Positions 7,715 to 16,600 of a DNA stretch of 42,027 nucleotides are shown here, piece after piece. Location: positions 1-42,027 of the forward strand of contig CAZCQZ010000014.1 in NCBI GenBank assembly GCA_964500965.1, in the 5' to 3' direction. The notes below the pieces were generated by a model. It had not been told where the DNA came from. It ran no database searches and saw only the letters and a program-made list of their open reading frames with translations. The position numbers were made by a program, and so were the translations under genes. This DNA is from JAISGQ01 sp964500965. Its GTDB lineage: Bacteria > Bacillota > Clostridia > Oscillospirales > Acutalibacteraceae. Every line of letters starts with the position of its first letter. Position 1 is the first letter of the stretch.

Positions 7715-8848
7715 ATGCCAAAACGCGGAGAAAATATCAGAAGACGAAAAGACGGTAGATGGGAAGGAAGGTATATATGTTGTAGGGATTGTAACGGAAA
7801 AGCTAAATATCATTCGGTCTATGCAAAGTCATACGCTGAAGTGCGTCAGCTTTTGTGTAACGCGAAAGCAGGTTTAGTGCTGCAAAAGCAGAAAGATTTT
7901 ACCTTGTTATCGTTTGAAACAGTCGCTACACAATGGCTGTCCGGATGTTCGCTGCATTTAAAGACTTCTACTATAGTGAAATATACTGCACTACTTAACA
8001 ATCACATATTGCCCAGTTTTAAGGGCATTAACATTTCGTTGGTTTCGGAAAAGCTAATTGTGAAATTCATACAAGAAAAAAGCAGTTATCTGTCCAATAG
8101 TACGATACGTTCATTACTTACAATAATTAAATCTGTCTTAAAATATGCTATTAAACATGGCTGGTGTAATAATTTGATAATTGATATTCGAGTGCCTGCA
8201 AAACAAAGAAAGAATATCTCCGCTTTATCCATGTCAGAACGACAAAAACTTGAGAAGTTTTTGCTAACCGACATGGATACAATAAAACTTGGAATATACT
8301 TGTGCTTATACACAGGCTTGAGAATCGGTGAACTTTGTGCTTTACGTTGGGGCGATATTGATTTTTCTACAACAGAGTTGCGCATAGTATCAACTATTCA
8401 ACGGATAAAACAGATGAATCAAAATGCATCTAACAAAACGATACTTGTAATTTCTTCGCCCAAAAGCACCAGCTCTATAAGAAGCATTCCTTTGCCATTG
8501 CAACTTATAGATTTGTTAAAAAGATACAGTAGAAGTGATGAATGTTTTATCCTTTCTGGCAATACGAAACCTGTTGAGCCAAGAACGATGCAATACAGAT
8601 TTAAAAAATATGCAAACCAACTTGGGTTGTCATATTCCAATTTGCACGTTCTTCGACATACATTTGCAACACAATGCATTGAATTAGGATTTGATGTGAA
8701 AACACTTAGTGAATTGCTTGGACATTCGAGAGTTGAAATCACTTTAAACCGGTATGTACATTCGTCCGATACGCAAAAAAGGGTTCAAATGAATTTATTA
8801 TTTGAGCAGGGTCAAAATTGTGGTCAAAACGCTGAAATAATGTATTAG
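7715..8848 (+). CDS. Tyrosine recombinase (site-specific integrase/invertase)
   Basis: A 377-residue tyrosine recombinase that cuts and rejoins DNA through a 3'-phosphotyrosine. The N-terminal ~50 residues are basic and resemble an arm-binding AP2-type domain (RRRKDGRWEGRY), then a SAM-like core-binding domain (about 65-160) and the catalytic domain. All catalytic residues are present: Arg203 (TGLRIGEL), Lys250 (SPKST), His311 and Arg314 (HVLRH), His337 (LLGHS) and Tyr347 (NRYVH). I chose the ATG at 7715; an in-frame ATG at 7706 is only one base from the AGGA ribosome site. It lies between 21-bp inverted repeats, which favours an invertase role; integration or excision of the surrounding island is the alternative. 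No terminator follows, so some read-through into the cluster is possible. Confidence 0.93.
   Translation: MPKRGENIRRRKDGRWEGRYICCRDCNGKAKYHSVYAKSYAEVRQLLCNAKAGLVLQKQKDFTLLSFETVATQWLSGCSLHLKTSTIVKYTALLNNHILPSFKGINISLVSEKLIVKFIQEKSSYLSNSTIRSLLTIIKSVLKYAIKHGWCNNLIIDIRVPAKQRKNISALSMSERQKLEKFLLTDMDTIKLGIYLCLYTGLRIGELCALRWGDIDFSTTELRIVSTIQRIKQMNQNASNKTILVISSPKSTSSIRSIPLPLQLIDLLKRYSRSDECFILSGNTKPVEPRTMQYRFKKYANQLGLSYSNLHVLRHTFATQCIELGFDVKTLSELLGHSRVEITLNRYVHSSDTQKRVQMNLLFEQGQNCGQNAEIMY
8814..8828 (+). repeat. 15-bp direct repeat, copy 2, inside the recombinase 3' end
   Basis: AAAATTGTGGTCAAA, identical to 7653-7667. Here it encodes part of the QNCGQN tail, and an overlapping GGTCAAAA gives a local tandem motif. 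Confidence 0.6.
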
Positions 8849-8872
8849 TGATGCCTATTTTCTTTCTTTCAA

Positions 8873-8893
8873 AGATTACTCTATTCTGCGAAA
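8873..8893 (-). repeat. Right inverted repeat of the switch
   Basis: Exact reverse complement of 7454-7474. It starts 24 bases after the recombinase stop codon and lies 163 bases before the first cluster gene. Confidence 0.9.
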
Positions 8894-9055
8894 ATATTCC
8901 TTAAATTCATATATTTGAGAAGCAAGAGCTGTAGGACACGGCATCTTTTTAATTGAAATAGTTAATCACAAAATCCATATGATTTTGTACGCTGATTTTT
9001 CGTATAAATATTTTATAGGACGTGGGGATAAATGTTTGTATGGTGAGGTGGTAAG
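8894..9055 (+). promoter_or_regulatory. Leader of the signalling cluster
   Basis: This gap holds only a poor promoter in the present orientation (TTGAAA at 8953-8958, TATGAT at 8978-8983, spacing 19). A dyad CAAAATC-CATAT-GATTTTG (8969-8987) overlaps that -10 and could be an operator. A GAGGTGG ribosome site at 9045-9051 serves the GTG at 9056. The weakness of the local promoter strengthens the case for expression from the invertible one. Confidence 0.4.
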
Positions 9056-10180
9056 GTGAACATAAATAATAAATTCATTAGTAATATGATTGTTTGCAAT
9101 GAGAAAAAAGATGTTGATTTAGATGCATTGAATCTATTGGCATCCGGTGATATAAAAGAGTTTTGTCAATGTTCATATGTAAATAAAAATAAACATCATC
9201 ATTTTATTTATGACACCGATGGACTAGGCACTTTTGTTCAAGTCAAAAGTAAACTGTCTTTTGAAGATGTAATTTTATTATTAATGTCTGCAAAGAGTAT
9301 GTTACAAGCAGTGCTAAGAAATAAATTTACGTTGGATAATGTAAAAAATTCTGTTGAATACATTTTTAAATCAGCTAATGGTTTTAAATTTGTATACGTT
9401 CCTATTGTTCATAAATCGCATGTTTCTGTAAAGAAATACTTAATAAAACTGATGTATGTAATTAACTTTAAAGATGTCAGAATCAAACGATTTGTAAAGG
9501 AATTATGTGATAAAAAAGATGATAACCAGGTTATGGAGTTTTTAGATGCATTTATTTCGTCTTATACCTATGTTTGCGATGGCTCTGATGAAATGACGTC
9601 ACTTCTATCGTGGACGGATAATGAAGAAACTACACTCCTTGGAAAAAGTGAAATATCAGAAATTCCAAAAGAGAAAAGCATTAGCAAAATCCGGATTGAA
9701 GATGAAACAACGGTTTTGAATAAAGATAATCATTCAGAAGAATTATACGACTTTTATGCTACTTCAGAATCAATAGAGTTAACAGCATCATTTTCAGATG
9801 AATCCAGCGAATATGAGACAACAGTGCTGACATCACAATCCATAAACAAAAATCACGAGGCGGTATCCAGAATCGAAAATGAATATTATCTGTATTTGAC
9901 AAGTAATACAGGCAAAATGATTTCGATAGACATAACGCCTTTTACAATTGGAAAAGATAGCCGAAACATGGATTTGGTATTATGTAACGATAGCATTAGT
10001 CGTAGCCATGCAACAATCATTTTTGAAAACGGGGAGTATTTTATAGTTGATAACGGTTCAACCAATGGGACAATTGTTGAAGGAATTAAGATACAGAAAG
10101 ATGAAAAGTGTGAAATCGAAAACGGTTACATGATTTCTTTTGGCAATATGTCATTTCAAGTACACATTGAAAGGAAGTAA
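9056..10180 (+). CDS. FHA-domain protein with three ETT phospho-motif candidates
   Basis: A 374-residue cytoplasmic protein, first of the cluster, GTG start with GAGGTGG 4 bases upstream. Residues 1 to about 175 form an alpha/beta domain that resembles the N-terminal domain found in front of FHA domains in Clostridia (possibly DUF6382, from memory). The linker 185-270 holds three similar motifs, EETTLLG (T192/T193), DETTVLN (T218/T219) and YETTVLT (T255/T256). The FHA domain covers about 294-372 with GKDSR (299-303), SRSH (315-318) and STNGT (335-339), the full phospho-threonine-binding set. The motifs resemble the kinase-phosphorylated ETT motif of GarA/OdhI, so self- or partner-binding after phosphorylation is likely. 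The next gene is 6 bases downstream. Confidence 0.85.
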   Translation: MNINNKFISNMIVCNEKKDVDLDALNLLASGDIKEFCQCSYVNKNKHHHFIYDTDGLGTFVQVKSKLSFEDVILLLMSAKSMLQAVLRNKFTLDNVKNSVEYIFKSANGFKFVYVPIVHKSHVSVKKYLIKLMYVINFKDVRIKRFVKELCDKKDDNQVMEFLDAFISSYTYVCDGSDEMTSLLSWTDNEETTLLGKSEISEIPKEKSISKIRIEDETTVLNKDNHSEELYDFYATSESIELTASFSDESSEYETTVLTSQSINKNHEAVSRIENEYYLYLTSNTGKMISIDITPFTIGKDSRNMDLVLCNDSISRSHATIIFENGEYFIVDNGSTNGTIVEGIKIQKDEKCEIENGYMISFGNMSFQVHIERK

Positions 10181-10186
10181 ATAATC

Positions 10187-10957
10187 GTGAGATTTTTATC
10201 TGCTGCACATACGGACATCGGAACAAGTAAAAACATTAATCAAGATGCTTTTTGCTTAAAGATTGCAAAAACGCAATCTCATAATATTGCATTTGCAGTT
10301 ATGTGTGACGGAATGGGCGGATTAGATAACGGTGAATATGCAAGTGCAGTGGTTGTTAATGCGTTTGCACATTGGTTTTGCAATGAACTTCCGCGAATTC
10401 TGGATAAAAAATTGGACATGGGTATTATTACGGATAAATGGGAGAAAATTGCAATTACACAAGGGGAAAAGCTACTTGAGTATGGACGTTCAAGAAATAT
10501 ATCATTGGGGACAACGTTAACAGCGCTGCTGGTAATTGATGATGAATATGCAAATATTCACGTAGGTGATAGTCGTCTTTATGTAATAAAAGATTCTATT
10601 AACCAAATCACAAAAGATCAAACTGTTGCTGCGTATGAAATTGCGCAGAAGCGTATGACAGAGGAGGAGGCAAAAAATGATAGAAAGAGCAGCATCCTTC
10701 TCCAGTGTATAGGTGCTTCAAAAGTTATCAAACCGGATATACAGACTGGAACAGTGTCGGAAGATGATGTATTCATGGTTTGCAGCGATGGGTTTAGGCA
10801 TAAAATCTCTGAAGAAGAAATGTATGGTATACTTGCGCCTAATTTGATGACAAGTGAAAAGGTGATTAAGAAAAGCTTAGTCGATTTAGTTGAACTCAAT
10901 AAATTAAGAGGTGAAAAGGACAATATAACTGCGATTCTTATAAAAGCAATACACTAA
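10187..10957 (+). CDS. PP2C-family Ser/Thr protein phosphatase (1 of 3)
   Basis: A 256-residue metal-dependent phosphatase of the PP2C/PrpC/Stp type, with no membrane segment. The metal and phosphate motifs are in order: NQD (Asp20), CDGMGG (Asp41), GTT (108-110), HVGDSRLY (125-132), TKDQT, CSDGF (Asp201) and KDNIT (Asp245). It should dephosphorylate targets of the kinase encoded 16 bases downstream, as in prpC-prkC pairs. GTG start with AAAGGAAG upstream, 6 bases after the FHA gene. Confidence 0.93.
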   Translation: MRFLSAAHTDIGTSKNINQDAFCLKIAKTQSHNIAFAVMCDGMGGLDNGEYASAVVVNAFAHWFCNELPRILDKKLDMGIITDKWEKIAITQGEKLLEYGRSRNISLGTTLTALLVIDDEYANIHVGDSRLYVIKDSINQITKDQTVAAYEIAQKRMTEEEAKNDRKSSILLQCIGASKVIKPDIQTGTVSEDDVFMVCSDGFRHKISEEEMYGILAPNLMTSEKVIKKSLVDLVELNKLRGEKDNITAILIKAIH

Positions 10958-10973
10958 GTGAGGAGAAAAGTAT

Positions 10974-12785
10974 ATGGTTAGAGTGGGAGAAATTATTGAC
11001 AGTAAGTATGAAATTATTAAAGAATTAGGTCGCGGCGGTATGTCTATTGTATATCTTGCAATGGATAAAAGGCTTAATAAACAGTGGGCGATAAAGGAAT
11101 TCAGAAAAGATACGGATGATGCCAGCAAGCAAAGAGCTTTAAACGCATTGTTGTATGAAGCTAATTTAATGAAAAAGCTTGATCATCCAACGCTTCCGCG
11201 AATCGTCGATATAATAGATGATAACCAAATGGTATACATAATCATGGACTATATCGAGGGCGAGTCATTAGACAAAGTGTTGAATAACTATGGCGCGCAG
11301 CCGCAGGAAGCGGTAATTGAATGGGCAAAGCAGTTGAGCGATGTGCTTGATTATTTACATACGCGAAATCCACCGGTAATTTATCGTGATATGAAACCGG
11401 CAAATATTATGCTGAAACCGGACGGGAGCATAAGATTGATAGATTTTGGCATAGCGCGTGAATACAAAGAGGGAAAAGACGGGGATACAGAGACGGTAGG
11501 CACTCGCGGTTATGCGGCGCCGGAGCAATGCATAGGAAAAGGACAGACCGATGCGAGAACTGATATATATAGTCTTGGGGTGACGTTATATCACCTTGTT
11601 ACGGGAAAAAGCCCGAATGAACCGCCTTTTGAACCATATCCTATTAGACATTGGAATCCTTCATTATCAAGTGGATTAGAATGGCTTATTCAAAAATGTA
11701 TGCAGCTAGAGCCGGATGAACGTTATCAATCCTGTGCAGAGGTTACGTACGTTCTTGAAAACATTGAAAAATTTGATGCAGAATACAAGAAAAAGAAAAA
11801 GTCCCACATGAATATGTTTACAATCTCTTTGATACTTGCAGCAGTCTTTGCGGTATCAAGTATATGTTTGTTTGCCGGAAGTGCTGCCGAGAAGCAAAAC
11901 TCATATGACAGCTTGATAGAAAACGGAAGTTATATAGCTGCAATAGATGTGGACAGTAAAAGCCCTTTAGCATATGTGAAGCTTGCAAACCAGTTAAATG
12001 ATGTTGTAGGTAAAGTTGTGGCTGGCGAATCATCAGGAAAAACAGAACCGGAAAGAACGATTACAACCGGTGACATATTAACTTGGTTTCCGAGTGATAT
12101 AATGGCGCAATTCCGAACCGATTACCCTGCTGACTATGCAGAAATTCAATATAGACTGGGCTTCTTGATTTGGGAAAAATATGAAGGTTCAAATGCAGAT
12201 ATAATAAGCATGTCAATGCCATATTTTGAAAACGTAATAGCCGTTGCGGTAAGTGGAAGCGTTGATGAATATGCGGGCTTGAAAGATAAGCAGTTCAACC
12301 TTGTTAAAGTATTTTATGCAGTGTCTTTTTTCCAAAACAACCGCGATAGCTTTAAAGAAAATATTGCAGGTGAAAAGAAAGAACTTTCAGAGATTGAAAA
12401 ATACGCAGGAATAGATGTTGATGTCTTTGAACAATCCGTGTGTCTTTCATTTTGGAATACGAATAAAGATCTTCTTGAACTTCTGAATAGTGATGCCAAT
12501 ATGACTGATAAATTAAAGCTGGAAGCATTGAAAAAACTTTCATACATTTTGCAGGAAAATTGCAACTATTTCAGTGCGGAAGTAACCGGAGATGAGATGA
12601 AAGATTTAATCAAACAGTTTGAAGCTGCATTGAACAGTGTACCGGATTCGGAAGATGACTACATAGATGGAAATAATACGATTAACTACATAGATGCAAA
12701 GAATATGATAAAAAACGAAATAAATAAAAGTTTAATTCCGATTATTGAAGCTACGTATAAGATTGAAATGGAGATGGTTGAATAG
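10974..12785 (+). CDS. Transmembrane Ser/Thr protein kinase with extracytoplasmic helical domain
   Basis: A 603-residue bacterial Hanks-type kinase. The kinase domain is residues 10-265: glycine loop GRGGMS (19-24), Lys41 (AIKEF), catalytic YRDMKPANI with Asp139 (Tyr replaces the usual His), DFG Asp157, activation loop with T172/T174/T177, and APEQ at 182-185. A basic juxtamembrane stretch (KKKKK) and one transmembrane helix (about 281-301) lead to a ~300-residue outside domain, probably helical and TPR-like (repeated F/Y-A-x-x-x-x helices), with no PASTA repeats. It therefore does not look like a muropeptide-sensing PrkC; the signal is unknown. The stop overlaps the GTG of the next gene by one base. 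Confidence 0.93.
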   Translation: MVRVGEIIDSKYEIIKELGRGGMSIVYLAMDKRLNKQWAIKEFRKDTDDASKQRALNALLYEANLMKKLDHPTLPRIVDIIDDNQMVYIIMDYIEGESLDKVLNNYGAQPQEAVIEWAKQLSDVLDYLHTRNPPVIYRDMKPANIMLKPDGSIRLIDFGIAREYKEGKDGDTETVGTRGYAAPEQCIGKGQTDARTDIYSLGVTLYHLVTGKSPNEPPFEPYPIRHWNPSLSSGLEWLIQKCMQLEPDERYQSCAEVTYVLENIEKFDAEYKKKKKSHMNMFTISLILAAVFAVSSICLFAGSAAEKQNSYDSLIENGSYIAAIDVDSKSPLAYVKLANQLNDVVGKVVAGESSGKTEPERTITTGDILTWFPSDIMAQFRTDYPADYAEIQYRLGFLIWEKYEGSNADIISMSMPYFENVIAVAVSGSVDEYAGLKDKQFNLVKVFYAVSFFQNNRDSFKENIAGEKKELSEIEKYAGIDVDVFEQSVCLSFWNTNKDLLELLNSDANMTDKLKLEALKKLSYILQENCNYFSAEVTGDEMKDLIKQFEAALNSVPDSEDDYIDGNNTINYIDAKNMIKNEINKSLIPIIEATYKIEMEMVE

Positions 12786-13186
12786 TGTATGAATCATTAT
12801 TCGTTGTGGCAATAATATGCGCGATAATCGCAAGTGGTTTTTTAATTGCTTCAATAGCCATGTTTTTTGGTTTTGACATTCCGAACGTTCGTAAGGATAT
12901 GGGCGGTGTGTTGGAGCAGAAGCAAATAGAAGAAATTCGGAAAAAACGCAATTCAGAAGCCAATAAAAAAGTGAGAATAAATGTATTTGAAGAGCTTGAA
13001 AAGAAGGCAAAAGTCAAGAAAAATATCACGCAGAATTTTGGCGTTGCTATAAACACATCACCACCCGAACGTGTTGCTGCAAGTGTTGAAACGTCTGTGT
13101 TAAGAAACGACATTAGCGAGAACAATCCTGATTTTATTGTAGAAAAGAACATAATGTTTGTTAGTACAAATGAGGTGTTGCTATGA
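12785..13186 (+). CDS. Small single-pass membrane protein with ETS phospho-motif candidate
   Basis: A 133-residue protein I cannot place in a family. The N-terminal helix (about residues 4-27) anchors it, and the rest is basic and probably cytoplasmic, with a likely coiled stretch at 40-75 (EQKQIEEIRKK and EELEKKAKVKK). Near 100 it carries SVETSVLRND, close to the ETTxL motifs of the first FHA protein, so it may be a kinase substrate read by an FHA domain. GTG start overlapping the kinase stop by one base; its own stop overlaps the next ATG by four bases (ATGA). Tight coupling to the kinase suggests a partner role. Confidence 0.7.
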   Translation: MYESLFVVAIICAIIASGFLIASIAMFFGFDIPNVRKDMGGVLEQKQIEEIRKKRNSEANKKVRINVFEELEKKAKVKKNITQNFGVAINTSPPERVAASVETSVLRNDISENNPDFIVEKNIMFVSTNEVLL

Positions 13187-13671
13187 ATAAAAAAGCTAAT
13201 CTCTGGTTTCTTTGTTCTTCGATAGCGTGCTTTTTTGCGTCGTCACTACAGCTTTCATTGTTGTATTTCAGCAGCAAAGGGTTGCCTGCAAATGATTCTA
13301 AGTTAGGTACAATATGTGCAAGTTGTTTTTGGACGTTTATGCTTTTGGGAATAATTATCCAGATAATACTTTCATGTTTTGTAAAGCGTTGGGGAAAAAG
13401 TAACGAGAGGGCAATTAAAGAAAAAAACCAAAATTTGAGAATCGGATTGATTTCATTTTTTAAAAATGTTTACGGAATAATTAGCGATGTTTTGTTTGTG
13501 ATAGCGTTGACGACTTTAATAATTTCGTATTATGTATCGTCAGGCTTTAGCTGGGTCTGCTATATATCACTTTTCTTGACCGTTTTTTCGTTTTGCGTAC
13601 ATTGCGTATGCAACGGTAAAAATTTTTACTATATCATCAATCAAAATGAAATCGAAAACATGCGTAAGTAA
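13183..13671 (+). CDS. Four-helix membrane protein of unknown function
   Basis: A 162-residue integral membrane protein, family not recognised. Hydrophobic segments are at about 7-28, 45-67, 95-115 and 122-143, separated by short basic loops (KRWGKSNERAIKEKNQ). No enzymatic motif is visible. It overlaps the previous gene by four bases and directly precedes the giant surface protein gene, so it may help export or anchor that protein; this is inference from position only. Confidence 0.65.
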   Translation: MNKKANLWFLCSSIACFFASSLQLSLLYFSSKGLPANDSKLGTICASCFWTFMLLGIIIQIILSCFVKRWGKSNERAIKEKNQNLRIGLISFFKNVYGIISDVLFVIALTTLIISYYVSSGFSWVCYISLFLTVFSFCVHCVCNGKNFYYIINQNEIENMRK

Positions 13672-13685
13672 TGGAGGATTTTAAA

Positions 13686-16600
13686 ATGCTTAAACCGGAA
13701 AGTACATCAAAAAGAATTATAGCATTGCTCTTGAGCGTGTTAATGCTGTTGTCGGTTATGCCCACAAGTACACTTGTGGCGGCTGAGGAAAACAAGGGTG
13801 TAACCGTAACTGTGAAGGATAGCGACAAAAATGCTATTGAAGGCGCAACTGTTACGTATACCTATACTTATACCTATACTGCTGAATCCAATGAACAAGG
13901 TACAGAAAATTCGGAAGAAAGTACGGGTACAACTTCAAAAACTGTTGAAACTACAACTGAAACCGACGAGAACGGTAAGGCTGTCATCAATTTAACTCCA
14001 AATGACGCCAAGATTACAAAACTGACTGTAAGTGCAAATAATTACAACAAATTTGAACAGGCAAGCTGTGAGTACAAAAATGGCGATACTGTTAATGTCA
14101 CATTATATATGAAGGATCCGGAGCTCGAATTTAATAAAGGCGTAGTTTCGACAATATACTCTAATGATAAAAGGTATTTTGGTGATAACGGTAGCAAAAC
14201 TTACGATTTCAGCGCAACAACTGAATCCGGATCTACTATTGCGTACAGTGTTAGCGTTAACGGTGAAAATGTAAACGAAGGTGACGTTTCCATTTCCTCT
14301 GACGGCCAATTAACCGTGAAAAAAGATGCCGAAGGCACTGTGACTATAACTGCTCAAGTAGAAAGAGATACAGAAAAGTATTATGAGCCTAAGACAATAA
14401 AAACAACAGTTAATCTAAAAAAAGACACAACAGCTCCCGGCGGTTTGGAATTTGCGTTTAAAGCGGATTATAATAAAGACAGTACTCTTGCTGATAAAAA
14501 AGAAGTAACAGTTACTTTAAGTGCAAAAGATGATGAAACGGGAATTGCATCTTATTCATACAGCACTGATGGCGGTGTAAACTGGACAGAAATCGAAAAA
14601 GGCGATAACAGTTTCACAATAAGCAAAGATATTGAAATGGCTAAAGATCAATTACAGGCAAAAGCAGTTGATAACGCAGGAAACGCATCAACTATTGAAG
14701 ATGCACAAGGCAGAGCTATCATTATTGATAAAAGCGTACCTGGAATAGCAGAAACATATACTTTAGGTGGAGATGCAACATTTGCTGATTCTGCACTTTA
14801 CGTAAAAGACAGTATTACGGTTGCGTTTGAAATAACTGATGATAGTAAAGTTGTGGATACAAATAAAAAACCAACCCTCCAATTGAATGGTGAGACAGAG
14901 ACAATTACCTGGGATTGGGATAGTGTTAGTAAAAAGTTTACAGGTTCATTTACGTGCGATACCGATGGCAAATATACATTTGAAGTAAAATATAGCGATT
15001 TTGTAGGAAATGAAAAGACCACCACCGGCACTGTGGGTATAGATAACACTGCTCCGACAATCAGTGAAATAACAGGAAATCCGACTGAGTGGAGCAAAAG
15101 TGCTACTCTTACGGTTGGTGCAACAGATGCCGGCGTCGGAATCGCCCAATATAGCTTTGACGGCGGCAATAATTGGCAGGATAGCAAAGAATACAAAGTA
15201 GAATCAAATGGTACATATTCTGTCATGGTCAAGGATAATTTAGGTAATACTACAATTAATGCCACTGAGGTAGAGGTAAGATATCTTGATACTGATGCTC
15301 CGACAATGTCTGTAACTGCTGCCATTCCCAACTGGACAAGCAGCGATGTTACAATAACCGGTACAGTAAACGATATAACCTCCTCTGTTTCAAAGGTATA
15401 TTATAGCACAGACGGCGAGAATTGGCATGAGCTTACATCATCTGAAAACATCACAATACAATATGATAAAGACAACGAAAAAGCTATAACTGGCTTTACA
15501 ATGAAAGTTTCTACTGAGGGCAAAACTACATATCAATTCAAATGTGAAGATGCTGCAGGTAATGGAAGCAGCGAAAGCAGTGTTACAGTCCAAATCGACA
15601 AAACAGCTCCGGTAGTTTCTCTTGAATCTGATGATAATTGGCACAATAGTGCTTATACGATTAACGGCACAGTAACCGATACTTCCGGCATATCTAAAAT
15701 TTACTATCGCTTGAGTGGTTCAAATGCTGCCTGGTCAAAAATAGAAAAAGCCAATACCGGCGATGATTTTAAATTTAATGTTACCAAGCCGGAAAATAGC
15801 GGTGAGTATACCTACGAAGTTTACGCAGTTGATGAAGCCGGTAATAGTAGCGAAAATAATCCGGCAAAAGTGCCTGTGAAATTTGATGTCACCGCTCCGA
15901 CTATCAGTAATATTAAGTTATATGCTGATGGCAAAGAAATAAATGAAGGCGTCTGGACAAACGAAGAAGTCATTGTAACTTTCAGTGCAACAGATGTAGA
16001 TTCGGGTATCAACGGTGTATACTGCTATTATTATGAAAATAATGATGCTAATAAAATAACAGTAAACGTAACCTGCACGAATAAAGATAATGGTAGTTAT
16101 GAATTTAAAATGCCTAATACTGCCGATAATATTAATACATACCATATATATGCAAAAGATGACGTAGGTAACACTTCTTCAGAAACCACTGTAACGGCAA
16201 ATATTGATGTAACACCCCCCATAGATCTGACAATTAAATACAGCAAACCTGCATCTGCTGTTCTTGCGGAAACTCTGAGCTTCGGCATTTTTAAAGCAGA
16301 TGTAACAGCAACGATAACAGCGAGCGATGACTTGTCAGGTGTCAAAGAAATAGAATATTCATTTACAAATTCAAAAGGTGAGAAAGAGTCGAAAACTGCT
16401 ACTGCTGTAGACGGTAAAATCACTGTCGATATTCCCAAAGGTGATAAAATTCAATTGACAGCAGTTGCTATAGATAATGTCGGTAACAGAAGTGATTCCA
16501 AGAGTAAAAATACTGACAGTGATAACAGGGAACTTGACGAAATTGCAGCTATCGGCACACCGAAAATAAAAGAACTCACTGTTGATCCGGTTTCATGGAC

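Larger units (their letters stand above)
7454..8893. mobile_element. Candidate invertible DNA switch with internal recombinase and outward promoter
   Basis: Perfect 21-bp inverted repeats form the ends. Inside lie a complete tyrosine recombinase gene and, 43-71 bases from the left end, a near-consensus promoter pointing outward to the left. Inversion would move the promoter to about 8802-8830 on the plus strand, with a transcript start near 8837, running through the right repeat toward the FHA gene at 9056. In the orientation given here the promoter faces away, the presumed OFF state. Invertible promoters with an adjacent recombinase are a known phase-variation design in gut bacteria; activity here is inferred. 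Confidence 0.65.
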
